A stretch of DNA of 64,000 nt, from contig CM067509.1 of assembly GCA_034509495.1 (NCBI GenBank), positions 9,026,689-9,090,688 on the forward strand, given 5' to 3'. Position numbers and translations under genes: made by a program. The notes under the pieces were generated by a model. It did no database searches. It was not told the DNA's origin and saw only the letters and a program-made list of their open reading frames with translations. Shown one piece after another: positions 25,678 to 37,559 of the stretch (position 1 is its first letter; each line of letters starts with the position of its first letter). The DNA comes from Acestrorhynchus altus (Eukaryota > Chordata > Actinopteri > Characiformes > Acestrorhynchidae).

Positions 25678-26513
25678 ATAAAATGCCTTGAAAAAGTATT
25701 CATACCCCTTGAACTTTTCCATTTCTTCACATTACACCCACAAACAAAAACATAATAGACCAACACAAAATAGCAAACATTTGTGAAGTGAAAATATTTT
25801 CCTAAATGTTTAATACATAAGCATTTATATTCAGGACCTGTATTCTGATATCCCTCAATAAAATCCAGTATGACCAATTGCCTTCAGAAGTCATCCAAAT
25901 AGTAGAATCCACCTGTAATTTATTCTCAGTATAACTACAGCAGTTCTGTGAAGGCCTCGGGTTTGTTAGACTACTAGTGATCAAACAGCATCATACAAAC
26001 CAAGAAACAGGTCAGGGATAAAGTGGAGAAATGTAAAGCAGTCTTGTTATTAAAAAATAGCCCAAGCTATGATCACACATCCAACATCAACAATTCATCA
26101 TGGCAAAACTGGAAACCTACTAAAAGATGGCCATCCAACCTAAACCGACAGGTCAGGCAAGGAGAGCACTAATTAATGTAGGAGTCAAGAGGCCCATGGT
26201 CATACTGAAAGAACTTCAGAGATCCACTACTCGGGTGGGAGAAGCTCTCCACAGGAAAACTATTAGTTATTTACTCCACAAATCTGGCTTTTTGAGTGGC
26301 AAGAAAGTCATTTTCGAAAGCAAGCTATAGGTCCCCTTTGTAATTTGCCACAAGCCATATAGTGTACACTACAATCATGGGAGGTGTTCTGTTCAGATGA
26401 ATACAAATGCATACCATACTTTCCAGACTTTTATTTGTAAAGTACAGGCATTTTGTGGGTATAAAGAAAAAATGTTGAAAGGTTAAAGTTCAATACTTTT
26501 TCAAGGCACTGTA
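25678..26513 (+). mobile_element. Internally deleted Tc1-like transposon
   Basis: The ends are inverted repeats: AAATGCCTTGAAAAAGTATTCATACC at the left and CAATACTTTTTCAAGGCACTGTA at the right. A frame at 26127-26330 shows the N-terminal Tc1 transposase part (TGQARRALINVG, VILKELQRS, TISYLLHKSGF). The catalytic half is mostly missing, giving a total of about 840 bp. It is a different family from 22760-23868. Confidence 0.85.
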
Positions 26514-26915
26514 TTTCAAATGGCTTCAATAGAACATAGCCACATGAACTCAACATTACAGCATCTCCTGCACTAAGATAAACTTTAAAAACAATTCTCT
26601 AAAAGCAACCACTGCACAACAATGAAAATTCATGTATTTGCTAAAACATCAGAACCAAATCCTTAAAATGATTCAAAATGATTTAAAATGGTAGACTTAA
26701 TGTAAGGGAACTGTTTAAGCCTGTCTCAATCAATTCACTAACAAAAGCAAAAACATTTTGTTGTATATAAAGCAGTAAATTTAAGTCCATAAAAGTACAT
26801 CATTTTGCCACGACTTGATGCTTCTGTAAGCCCTATGATGTAAACTTAAAACTAAACTGGAATTAAGTGTATTCTCTAGATAACCCAGACTGACAAAATT
26901 TACTAGGGAAAAACA

Positions 26916-26921
26916 TTTATT
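26916..26921 (-). promoter_or_regulatory. Candidate SAP18 polyadenylation signal
   Basis: AATAAA on the minus strand about 143 bp after the SAP18 stop codon. Confidence 0.55.
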
Positions 26922-27063
26922 CACCAATAAATGTACAGAGTGGTAATGTCTTAAAAACTGAAAGCCATTAAATCTGGTATAAAAATGCTGTAAATAAACA
27001 AAGACAAAAGTTCAATCATGTAGACAAGACCAAGCAGGCACCAGGGTTCTAGCTTGGCGAGGG

Positions 27064-28611
27064 TCAGTAGGGTCTCATGCGACCTGGCATAGGAGGAGCA
27101 CGGTTGGGAGGAGTAATGGCAATGTCAAGGTAGTCTCCTATCTGAAAGCGCTGAGACTGCAGGGTCATGGAGTCATCTGCACCCTTGCGACCCGATACAG
27201 TGTTACCGATATCTTTGACTCTAAGAAAGCAAAACAAAAGTAATGGAATGATCTTCAATCCATGAGCAGCAAATCAGGTAAAATCAAGGACTGTAGACAG
27301 TAAAGGAAACTTCATTCAGCAAGTCATTCATTAAAGGGTAATGGAATCACCAGTGATTGATTTGTAATATGGTATTTGTACAAGAGTAATATGAAAGTGA
27401 TCCGAGTCTGCAGCGAACTTTGTTTAGTTTTTGAAAGGTAGGTGTTTTACTGAGTAATGTCATGAAATTATTTGGTAACTAACTTACTTGGGCTTTGCTG
27501 TCCATTTACCCTGGTACAGTACTTCCAGCATTCACACCGCTGACTTAGCAGCAGGTGAATGAGATTTCATTCATGCCCAAATGTGGATACCGCTATGCTG
27601 AATAGTATTTAAAAACAGTACTTCACTATGATTAGCTTCAGGTCCACTTTGGTTTTTTTTTTCAATTCTCTCATTTTGCCAAATGATTAGAGTAAAATGG
27701 GAATTCCACCAATTAATTGGCTAAGAAAAAATGTAACTAGGTATTACTCCAAAGTGTCAGAATTTGGGGAACTTTTTGGACTGGTCGATGACTAGCACTA
27801 CACTAGCTTGCTCAATTAGGACACAGCTGAGAATAATTTATTAAAAACTGAGGTGTCTAGAAATCTAAAATAATGATAACTCCCACTTTTTAACATGTTT
27901 ATTGGTCGGAGTAAGAACTGTCTTACACTACCTGTAGCCTTGTCGTTTAGGATCTGGATACACGATGGCAAAGCCGAAGTGTGTGCCTTTCTTTCGAGCC
28001 TCGGGATAAACCTCCTTCACTAGGCTGGTCAGCTCTTTCAGGGTGGCGTCCATCCTGTTCAATAAACAAAGACAAATGTACTGAAGCCAGGAGGACTTGG
28101 GTGGTACACTTGGTTCAGTAAAGACTGATCCAGACATTCAAGAAACATCTGAATCCATACACGTACCAAGTGTATATCTGAAGTTCACTTGATGGCACAT
28201 TTCCACGAGCAAATTCGTCCATTCGGTGATGTCTGCCGTTATTTGTAGTGAAAACTCTGAGCAGCAGCGGACATGTCTGTTCAGAAACAGAAAGAGAGGG
28301 AGAGAGAGAGAGAGTGTGTGTAAGCTCTCCTATCTAACCGGTTCTGAAGCAGACAATAGAGCTTATTCGTCAGTTTAACCGCGTGCAGAGAGCAATCGGA
28401 GAAGCCCACAGAGAAGCTTTAATCAGTTTGTTACTCGACCGGCTCGTTTTTATTCACCCATTCATGGCTGCTAGCATTAGCCAGTTAGCTCCCCTTCACA
28501 TACCAAGAAAACCAAACAAATGAGCGGCTTTAAAACCACCTTTTCTCTGTCAACTGGCTTCTCCGGCTCTTTCTTGATTTCCTCCTGAGTAACCCTCGAT
28601 TCCACGGCCAT
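27064..28611 (-). CDS. sap18: Histone deacetylase complex subunit SAP18 (4 exons, 153 aa)
   Basis: Minus-strand exons: 28611-28540, 28276-28167, 28054-27932 and 27220-27064. They add to 154 codons including TGA, the usual length of the vertebrate protein. The sequence is close to the mammalian one: MAVESRVTQEEIKKEPEKP at the start, CPLLLRVFTTNNGRHH, then YTWMDATLKELTSLVKEVYP, GFAIVYPDPKR and DIGNTVSGRKG, ending in GRMRPY. SAP18 has a ubiquitin-like fold. It is a subunit of the Sin3-HDAC corepressor and, with RNPS1 and Acinus, of the ASAP complex bound to the exon junction complex. It acts in the nucleus. Its start codon is 277 bp from that of the THAP gene on the other strand, so the two probably share a promoter. 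The gene is complete, and intron 3 (27221-27931) shows nothing else. Confidence 0.97.
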
Positions 28612-28888
28612 TGTGCTGCTCTCTGGGGCAGAAACAGGCGTTTAATCTCAGAAACGTCGCGGTCGCTGATTTCTATTCGCCTCTTTCGCCGTCGCTTTAG
28701 GATGACGCCTCCTGCAGTGGCTGAGCGCCTCGACCAATCAGCGTGCTGGAAGCAGAGTCCGGCGGGTGACGTCCTCAGGGAGCGTCCGGCAGCAGTATGG
28801 CTGCCTCCCCGCCGCCATTTTGGGAGTCAGAGTCTCAGTGGAGGCAGTGGAGGACTGGAGACGTGCCTCACTTCTGGGGTTCTTTAAT
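28612..28888. promoter_or_regulatory. Bidirectional promoter between SAP18 and the THAP-Harbinger gene
   Basis: The 277-bp gap between divergent start codons is GC-rich. It contains a CCAAT box in CGACCAATCAGCG (about 28730-28742) and GCCGCCATTTT at 28811-28821, which is the reverse complement of the YY1 consensus AAAATGGCGGC. YY1 sites of this kind often lie just downstream of start sites in housekeeping promoters. It has no TATA box that I can see. Confidence 0.75.
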
Positions 28889-29934
28889 ATGGTTCACACG
28901 TGTGTGGTGGCCGGCTGTCGGAATAGGAGGACCCCAGGCACTGCGCTGTCCTTTTACAGGTTCCCGAGAGACCCAGAGAGGAAGCAGCGCTGGATCGCTG
29001 CTGTAAATCGGGAGGGCTGGATACCAAACGACGGCAGCAGACTCTGCAGCACTCACTTCATATCAGGTAGAACTTATATCCACACAGAATTTCTGAATAG
29101 TATCTTGAACTGCTACCTGTGGTCCTATAGGTAACTGTGGTTCTATAGGTAATTGAGGTCCTGTAGGTAACTGATCCTGTATGTTACTGTGGTCCTGTAT
29201 GTTACTGTGGTCCTGTAGGTAGCTGTGGTCCTGTAGGTAACTGATCCTATATGTTACTGTGGTCCTGTAGGTGACTGTGGTCCTGTAGGTGACTGTGGTC
29301 CTTTTAGATTAGATTAGATAGAATTTTATTTATCCCTTGGGAGGGTTCCCTCAGGGAAATTAATGTTCCAGCAGCAGAATCAGTACAGTACAGAAAAGAG
29401 TAGAAAGAAAAGATAATAATTTAGTAACTGCTGGAGAGGCAGCCGTCTTGCCCAGCGTCAGGTAAAACTTAAACACCATTCCTATCGGTAGCTGTGGTCT
29501 TATAGGCGACTGCGCCCATTTAGCTGACTGTGGTCCTATAAGTAACTGTGGCCCTGTAGCTGAATGTGGCCCTGTAGGTAACTGTGGTTCTTTTATCTAT
29601 GTGGTCCTTTTGGAAATTGCGATTTTATAGGTTACTGTGGCCCATTAGCTAACTGTGGTCTTCTCCTTGTTCATGTCACAGGTAGACAAGTAAAGAACCC
29701 GCGTTCTCCAGACTACGTTCCCTCAGTTTTCACCTCTGCTCCTCTATCACCAAGTATAAAAGAAGTCAACGCTTTTCAACCCAATGACAAGCAAGAGGCC
29801 CAAGTGGAGGCTGCCAATGCCTTGCTTTTCCTACAAGGGCAGGGACGCCTGAAGGAGGACCACAGCCATAATCACTGTCAAGGGAATCTTGAAAGTGTGG
29901 CTTCTTCGGTTAACAGTTACGATGAAGAGGAGGG

Positions 29935-29971
<37 letters not shown>

Positions 29972-31075
29972 AGGGAAGAAGAAAGTGTATCAGAAAATGA
30001 GGACCAGAGAAGAGAACAAATACCACTCAGAAACTTCTGCACACCATCAGTGAACTATGAGGCCAGCCTCAATGCCCTGAAGAAGGAGAACATGGAACTG
30101 CGGGAATCATTAGAGAAGATGTCACTCACTGAATCCTCTTTCAGGAATGATCCAGAAAAAGTTCAGTTCTATACAGGCTTGCCAAACTATTTTGTGTTTG
30201 AGACTGTAATGTGGCTGCTTGTGCCACATATGAAGGGGGACAAAAATTCAAAGCTTTCAAAGTTCCAGCAGTTACTTCTCACATTAATGAGACTTAGGCT
30301 TGATCTTAGGAATCAGGACTTAGCCTACCGTTTTGGAGTTAAAGTTGCAACAGTAACCAGAACTGTTCATCGAGTCATCAACATAATGTTTACCACTTTG
30401 GTACCCACAGCTGTGTATTGGCCATCAAGGCTGGAGCTTCGGAAAAACCTTCCCGCAGCAGTGAAGTGCTCACATCCTGACTGTGCTGTCATTATAGACT
30501 GCTTCACAGTAACACTTGAAAAAGCAGTCAGCATAGACATAAACCCTCAAGGCACATCATCAACATTGGACATTGTCACTCAGTCACCTCCGTTAGCTTT
30601 TGTCAGCGAGCTGAAATATGTTATTGGTGTTGCCCCCCAAGGTGTTGTCATGTTTGTTTCCAGGGGGTCACCTGGCAATGTCAGTGATAAGACTATAGTA
30701 CAGAGTTGTGGTCTCCTTTGTAAGCTCCTGCCAGGGGATGTAGTACTGGCTGAGAGAGATTTTGACATCAGGGACTTGGTTGGCGCTTGTAGAGCTGAAC
30801 TCAAAATCACTAGTGGTGATCGTGGTGAAATCTGCCCAGGTGACCAAAACATGAGAGAACGGGCCTCACTGGTCACAGCAGAAAGGTTGAATGTGTATAA
30901 GCATGTAGGGAGAGTCATACAAATGGTCAAAAAAAGATATTCTATGCTTACTGGACCAGTGGAGAGTCCTTTTACAGTCATAGACCGTAGCTCAGATGTC
31001 ACCACTTTTGACAAGATAGTACAGGTTGCCTGTGCCTTAAACAACCTGTGTATATCTGCTGTCCCACTAGAGTAG
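28889..31075 (+). CDS. THAP zinc finger plus Harbinger-type transposase domain protein, probably domesticated (2 exons, 523 aa)
   Basis: Exons 28889-29066 and 29682-31075 join in frame. Residues 1-60 are the THAP C2CH finger: MVHTCVVAGC supplies C5 and C10, and CSTHF the last Cys and His, with FYRFPRDPERKQRW between. A linker follows with an aspartate/glutamate run (about 141-160) and a leucine-rich helix LNALKKENMELRESLEKM (188-205). Residues about 220-515 resemble DDE_Tnp_4: FYTGLPNYFVFE, LRLDLRNQDLAYRFGVKVATV, VIIDCF (D331), FVSRGSPGNVSDK and PGDVVLAERDF. The usual second aspartate (ADRGF) is Glu416, and the usual last glutamate (HVERVIG) appears to be Tyr464. The frame is long, intact and spliced, which suggests a kept host gene without transposition activity. 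No terminal repeats flank it. DNA binding is likely; targets are unknown. It resembles THAP-fused Harbinger proteins known in fish, but I cannot name an orthologue. Confidence 0.85.
29118..29660. repeat. 18-bp minisatellite in the THAP gene intron
   Basis: The intron is largely built from units of the form ACTGTGGTCCTGTAGGTA, best ordered at 29118-29304 and diverged at 29485-29660. It is split by the insert at 29305-29480. Each unit contains a TAGGTAACT-like string that resembles a 5' splice site. Confidence 0.9.
29305..29480 (-). mobile_element. Retroelement 3' end with TCTAA tail, inverted copy of the 2236-2355 family
   Basis: Read on the minus strand it has GGCAAGACGGCTGCCTCTCC, a TTCCCTGAGGGAACCCTCCC block and GGGATAAATAAAATTCTA, ending in a TCTAA pentamer tail (29306-29321). 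The same order is seen at 2236-2355. It interrupts the 18-bp minisatellite. Confidence 0.65.
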
Positions 31076-31903
31076 GCTGCATCTCTTTTACTAAAGGCAT
31101 TACATTTAATAGATCTTTTTGTGAACTTATTAGCACTTTCCCGTCCATATTTCCCCCAATGATTAATTGCTTCTTTTTATCGGTTGACCTCAGCAGGTTT
31201 TGGTATATGAAGGCTGCCAATTGTTTCTTTATTGCACTTAAATGTTTGGAACATTGAACAAAAAAGGGTGGTGACTGGTCGTTTCAATTGTTAAAAGAGA
31301 ATGTTAATATTCAAATTTATGAGCCAGTTTAGACCGTGTACATATACATGACATGTGAGATACGGACCTCAGACCATTCAGTCATCAAATGTATTCCCAG
31401 TTACACTTTTTACTTGACACACACTCAGCTATTTCATTGAATATAGGGAATGTGCAAGACTTTAATTACCCTAAAGGCAATCCTCCATATTAGATACTCT
31501 TTCTATACAAATATATGCCAAGCATCAGCTAACAAAGTCTAAAACTCCCAACATTGAGCTTTGAAGCAACATTGTGTTCCGTCATCTGATAAAGCACCAT
31601 CAGGTACATTTGGATGACCTGTGGAGAAAACATAATTGTTTTTCTTAATGTTATGAAGATTCAGTCTTTCTGGAGATGTGTGAACACAAACTGAGCCCAG
31701 TTTCCCAAATGCATCTTGGCATTAATGATGTCTTAACAGGGAGAGACAGTGTGCTTAGTATTATGTTTTTTTCAACCATCTAAGAATCATCATGTGTTGG
31801 GAAGCTTTTGGGAAACCCACCTCTGATCTTTCCAGACTTGATCTGATACATTGTTCTGCATGTGGTAAAGCCCATGAGTCTTTGGATAGTGACTTTTTTC
31901 ACT
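31076..31903. other. 3' region of the THAP gene, no further gene
   Basis: AT-rich sequence after the stop codon, probably 3' untranslated. I found no AATAAA here. Short open frames on both strands are weak and unlike any family I know. Confidence 0.5.
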
Positions 31904-33172
31904 TACAGTGCATCCAGATAGTATTCATAGCGCTTCACCTTTTGCACATTTTTTCTTATTCCAAAATGGATAAGATAATTTTTCCCCCTCAAAGGTCTAC
32001 ACAAAATACAAAGTGAAAAGTGTTTGTTTGCAATCTTTGCAAATTTATTGAAAATAAAACACAAAAATGTCATGTACATGCAGCCTTTTTCATGACACTC
32101 AAAATTGAGCTTGGGTGCATCTTGTTTACACTGATCATCCTTCAAATGTTTCTACAGCTTGATTGCAGTACACCTGTGGTAAATTCAGTTGATTGGACCA
32201 AATTTGGAAAGGCACACACCTGTTTATATAAGTAGTAGACGGTGCATGTCAGAGCACAAACCAAGCCATAAAGTCTAAGGAATTGTCTCTAGACCTCCGA
32301 GACAGGATTGCATTGAGACACAAGTCTGGGGAAGGGTACAGAAACATTTCTGTTGCATTGAATGTCCCAATGAGCCTAGTGGCCTCCGTCATCCATAAAT
32401 AGAAGTCTGGAACCTCCAGGACTCTTCATAGAGCTGGCCACCCTTAGTGATTGTGGTAGGGGGGCTTTAGTCAAGGAGGTGACCAAGGACCTTTTTGACA
32501 GAGCTCCAGTGTTGCTCTGTGGAGAGAGGAGATACGTCCAGAATGACAACCATTTCTGCAGCACTCCATCAGGGAGACTAGTCAGGGTCGAGGGAAAGAT
32601 CACTGCAGTGATATTCAGAGACATCCTTGATGATAACCTGCCCCAGAGTGCTCTGGACCTCGAACTCAGATGAAGGTTTATCTACTCACAGGTCAACAAC
32701 CATAAGCACACAGCCAAGATACACAAAGGAGTGGCTTCAGGACAACTCTATGAATGTCCATGAGTGGTCAAGCTAGAGCCCAGACTTGAACCTGATTAAA
32801 CATCTCTGGAGATATTTAAAGATCTCTGTGCATCAAAACTCCCCATCCCATCTGATAGAAATTGAGAGGTTCTGCAAATAAGAATGGGAGAAACATCCCA
32901 AAGACAGGTGTGCCAAGATTGTAGCATCACAGTCAAAAAGACTTGAAGCTGTAATTGCTGCCAAATGTGCTTCAACAAAGTATTGAGCAAAGCCAGTGAA
33001 TACTTATGTGCATGTTAATAAATTAAGATTTCAAACAAACTTTACTTTGTCCATGTGGAGTATTGTGTGTAGAATTTCGAGGGGGGATTAATCTGATACA
33101 TTTTGGAATAAAGCTGTAATATAACAAAATGTGCAAAAAGTGAAGCACTGTGAATACTTCCCTGATACACTA
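31904..33172 (+). mobile_element. Near full-length Tc1-like transposon with broken transposase
   Basis: The element runs from TACAGTGCATCCAGATAGTATTC to CTTCCCTGATACACTA, with inverted ends extending through the GCGCTTCACCTTTTGCACATTTT block and TA at each border, 1269 bp in all. Conceptual plus-strand translation shows LRDRIALRHKSGEGYRNIS near 32295-32350, a TKDLFDRAPVLL region near 32483, a catalytic SPDLNLIKHLW-like motif near 32780, and a C-terminal KRLEAVIAAK. Stops and frameshifts separate the parts, and the last catalytic position appears changed (K for E), so it is dead. Confidence 0.9.
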
Positions 33173-34186
33173 TGTGAAAATGGTGGGATTATATACTAGT
33201 AAATGGCTGAAATTTCTAAATGGATAATGCATTATATTTTGAAGATATTGAATTGAAGCTGAAAGTCTACACAAGCCAAGAGGATAAACTCCCAAAGAAC
33301 ATTGGAGGAAGGTGTCTAAAAGGTTTGGAGAGTGGAATTTATTGTGGTACTGGATTTGGGGCTTTTTAAACAGAAGTTGTCAATACTTTGGTTTGAAATT
33401 AAACATTCCATTGCATAATCTGTTATTGATGTGGTGTTTCAGTGGACAGACCTTATAGCCAGTGTTTTTTCCTTGCTTCTGAACAGTCCCTTTAGCTAGG
33501 AGACAGTGTTAGCTGTCCTCATGTATTAGTGCCTTAGCCTATATACTGGCAATACCATGGTGTCAAAACAGCTGTTGCTTTTATATTAATACATGGCACA
33601 TTATTTCCATTAAGCTTAGTCTTTTGGTCTTGAACCTTAATGACTATTGGTTCTGTAAGCTTAAGTTTACATTTGGTATTGGTGTTACTGATAAGTTATT
33701 GTTTTTATTGTTATGTTCTATGTCAACACTAATAAAATACTGCATGCTGTATTTACTTCTAGCTATAGATTGTATTTTTATATGTTTGTGCTTCAGCTTA
33801 TGCTGAGCTTGGGCATTAAATTTGACTGTCCCCTGTCAAACCATTAGTCTCTCCCCAATTTTCTGACATGATAACTATTGCTGCATTTGGCTGTGTGTGT
33901 TGTACTGGAAAATTCTATATAGTCCAAGTTTTACACATACATGTGCAGAATTGGTGCATATGTGATTTGCAGTAATAGGACTATTCAAAGACATATTAGT
34001 CTTTTTTGTTAAGCTGCTTTACAGATGTGTGCTTGTATAGCAATACTGGTATTCTTTAATGTAGCCTTGTGTTTATTAAATATATTATGGATATTTCTAC
34101 CCACAAAATGATTGCTGTCTATATTCTACTGCTTTTGTGTGGACCATTGCATTCCCTTAACTATTAGAACCTGAGATCCACACCTT
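33173..34186. other. Intergenic, no gene seen
   Basis: AT-rich sequence with no convincing coding region. AATAAA occurs at 33731-33736 (+) and could serve a long 3' untranslated region of the THAP gene if transcription reads through the Tc1 element. Confidence 0.5.
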
Positions 34187-36186
34187 GTGGGCAGTTACAT
34201 GCCGTGGTCAAATTCATACAAGTATCTAAATTCTAGTGGTGGCCGAAGGCTACAGAAGCTGGCTCTAGGGACATGGAATGTCACCTCTCTGGTGGGGAAG
34301 GAGTCGGAGCTGGTGTGCGAGGTTGAGAGGTTCCAGTTTGAAATAGTTGGGCTCACCTCAACGCACCGCTCGGGCTCTGGAACAAGTCTCCTTGAGAAGG
34401 GTTGGACACTTTTCCACTCTGGAGTTGCCCCTGGCGAAAGGCGCCGAGCAGGAGTGGGCATACTTGTGGCCCCCCATCTTGGTGCCTATATGTTGGGGTT
34501 CACCCCAGTGGACGAAAAGGTAGCCTCACTCTGCCTACGTGTGGGGGGACGGGTTCTGATGGTTGTTTGCGTTTATGCGCCAAACAGCAGTTCAGATTAC
34601 CCACCCTTTTTGGAGTCTCTGGAGGGGATGCTAGAAAGTGCCCCTTCAGGGGACTCCTTTGTTCTACTTCAACGCCCATGTGGGCAATGAGAGTGAGACC
34701 TGGAGGGGCGTGGTTGGGAGGAACGGCCCCCCTGATCTGAACCCGAGTGGAGTTATGTTATTGCACTTCTGTGCTCATCATGGATTGTCCATAACTAACA
34801 CCATGATCAGTCATATAGGTGCCCATATATGCTCCTGGCACCAGGACACCTTAGGCCGTAGTTCAATGATTGACTTTGTTGTTATATCATCTGAGCTGCG
34901 GCCGCATGTTTTGGACACTTGGGTAAAGAGAGGGGCGGAGCTGTCAACTGACCACTATCTGGCAGTGAGTTGGCTACGTTGGTGGGGGAGGATGCCGGTA
35001 AGACCTGGCAGGCCTAAGCGTATTGTGAGGGTCTGCTGGGAACTTCTGGCGGAATCTCCTGTGAGACAGAGTTTCAACTCCCACCTCCAGGAAAACTTTG
35101 AACACATCCCGGGGGAGGCAGGGTAAATTGAGTCCGAGTGGCCCCTGTTCCGTGCCTTCATTGTGGCTGCAATGTTGCCAGTGCCTGTTGTGGCGGCAAT
35201 CCTCGAACCCGCTGGTGGGCACCAGCGGTGAGGGATGCTGTCAGGCTAAAGAAAGAGTCTTATCGGGCCTTTTTGGCCTGTAGGACTCCAGAAGCAGCTG
35301 ACAGGTACAGGCATTCCAAGCGGCACGCGGCTCGGGTGGCAAAAACTCGGGTGTGGGAAGAGTTTGGAGAGACCATGGAAAAAGGCTTCCGCATGGCTTC
35401 GAGGCGATTCTGGTCCACCATCCGGTGCCTCGGGGGGGAAAGGGTCAGGGTCACGTCTCTGCTGTTTGCGGATGATGTGGTCCTGTTGGCTTCATTGGGT
35501 CGTGATCTACAGCTCTCACTGGAGCAGTTCACTGCCGAGTGCGAAGCGGCCGGGATGAGAATCAGTGCCTCCAAATCTGAGGCCATGGTCTTCAGCCGGA
35601 AACGGATAGAGTGCCTTCTCTGGGTCAGGGAGGAGGTCCTTCCACAAGTGGAGGAGTTTAAGTATCTAGGGGTCTTGTTCACAAATGAGGGAAAACAGGA
35701 GCGGGAGATCAACAGGCGGATTGGTGCTGCATGAGCAGTGATGCGAATGCTATATCGGTCCATAGTGGTGAAAAGAGAGCTGAGCCAAAAGGCGAAGCTC
35801 TCAATTTACCGGTCAATCTACGTTCCTACCCTCATCTATGGTCATGAGCTTTGGGTCATGACCAAAAGAACGAGATCTTGGATACAAGCGGCTGAAATGA
35901 GTTTTCTCCGCAGGGTGATTGGGCTCTCCCTTAGAGATAGGGTGAGAAGCTCGGACATCTAGTGAGGATGCCTCCTGGACGCCTCCCTGGTGAGGTGTAC
36001 CGGGCACACCCCACCAGGAGAAGACCCAGAGGAAGAGCCAGGACACACTGGAGAGACTATGTTTCTCGGCTGGCCTAGGAATGCCTTGGGGTTCCCCCGG
36101 AAGAGCTGGACCAAGTGGCTGGGGAGAGGGAAGTCTGGTTCTCTCTCTGCTTAGGCTGCTTCCCCCGCGACCCGACCCCAGATAAG
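34187..36186 (+). mobile_element. APE-type LINE, internally deleted
   Basis: The 5' half encodes an endonuclease domain: LALGTWNVTSLVGKE near 34254, GVAPGERRRAGVGIL near 34420, VVCVYAPNSSSDYP, FNAHVGNESETWRG (after a frameshift near 34660), LSITNTM and MIDFVV, then RGAELSTDH. The 3' half has SLLFADDVVLLAS (35455-35495), CEAAGMRISASKSEAM, QVEEFKYLGVLFTNEG and LSIYRSIYVPTLIYGHELWV. Everything between RRFWSTIRCL (about 35403) and the FADD box is missing, so most of the reverse transcriptase is deleted. The 3' end GATAAGCGGGGATGGATGG is typical of this fish family. The clade is not settled. Confidence 0.9.
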
Positions 36187-36236
36187 CGGGGATGGATGGA
36201 TGGATGGATGGAGGGATGGAGGGATGGATGGATGGA

Positions 36237-36330
<94 letters not shown>
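36187..36330. repeat. (GATG)n followed by (TATC)n microsatellite at the LINE 3' end
   Basis: An imperfect GGAT array (36187-36236) changes into an uninterrupted TATC array (36237-36330). It follows the LINE end directly, so it probably grew from the element's tail. Confidence 0.95.
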
Positions 36331-37290
36331 AATTCTGTTACTATATACATCTCAAAGGAAGACAAATTTGAGTAGCCTAGGATCTCCTGAACAAAATAAT
36401 ATCTGGCATGTGTGACTGTCACCTATAAATACTTATGAATGTTTTGGTGAATAATAATGTCTAACTCCAAAAAAATATCCAGCAAAATTAGGCTAGGATT
36501 CTAAAGGTTAAACAATTTTCTTAAGAACATGAATAAGACTTAAACCCATGTCTGTGTTTTTCAGTATAACTGAAAATTTAATTTTATTACTGGTCTTTAA
36601 GTAAAAGAGTCATCTTCGAATCTACATCAGTAGTCCTGATGCTTGACTTTGCTGAATGAGCAGAATTTTCTGGTAAACATAGAGTTGTTTTTGGTCATTT
36701 CTTTAAAAAAATTAAATAATCCAATTATTTTTTTTCCATTTCTATAAGATTTATTTAAGAACATGCTACTATAAACATTATGACAAATATTTACTGTGTG
36801 CAAATACTTACAAGCTTCTGAGCATCCCTAGTCAATTTCACTGATGAGCTAAGTGTTAAAATATAATTTCCTGATTCCTTAATATTTTAAGCACAATTGG
36901 ACATTGTCAGGAGTTAGTAACACAGGTATCACAGCTTGTAAATGCTTTTTGAACCTAAGATTCCTCCATTCTAGTTGGGATTCCTGCCCATTTTTTCACC
37001 TCTTTTGAGGTCTGTTCACAGATACAGATCTCAGTATACAAAGTCAGTTATAATTATGAGACTTTATTTCAGAATCTATGATGTCATATCTCACATCTCA
37101 GAATTCAGACTAATAAATATTGACGTCCTATCTCGTAATTAAGAACAACCCATTATGTGGTTTAATTGGCTTTTATTCTTATCGTGCACCATCCTGTTCT
37201 GATAACAGTGTCAGTCATATCACTGAGATGATTATAATGATGGGTTCAGGAAGTCTTGGGATAGTAATAATCCCATGATTATGACATGAA

Positions 37291-37326
<36 letters not shown>

Positions 37327-37559
37327 TTATAATCTCATAACTCTGTCTGAATGTCACATGGTGGTCCCTGAACATCTCATTCTTATGAGCACTGTTCTCC
37401 ATATGATGGAGATGGGCTTCCACCTCTTACATAATGACCCGACTCACATGGTGTGAGTGTTGGACCAGGACTTTCTGTGCTGTTACAAACTTCAGCAGCC
37501 TAAAGGATGGACCTGGTGCTCACAGTGGGGTTTCTTTTGAACCCCTGGTGTGTCTGCTT
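36331..37559. other. Intergenic upstream of LATS2, no gene seen
   Basis: AT-rich, with an ATT array at 37290-37325. No open frame looks coding. Confidence 0.6.

Larger units (their letters stand above)
24911..27063. other. Intergenic between convergent SKA3 and SAP18
   Basis: No gene is visible. It contains the SKA3 3' untranslated region with a candidate AATAAA at 25134-25139 (+), a Tc1 remnant at 25678-26513, and the SAP18 3' untranslated region with a candidate minus-strand AATAAA at 26921-26916. The 90-codon frame at 25403-25675 has no recognisable features. Confidence 0.65.

Noticed and set aside
30580..31044. 154-codon minus-strand frame
   Set aside because: It is antisense to the transposase domain of the THAP gene and has no recognisable features.
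28889..31075. Active Harbinger transposon
   Set aside because: No terminal repeats or partner Myb-like gene are visible, and two catalytic positions look changed.
35260..35763. 167-codon minus-strand frame
   Set aside because: It is antisense to the LINE reverse-transcriptase C-terminal part.
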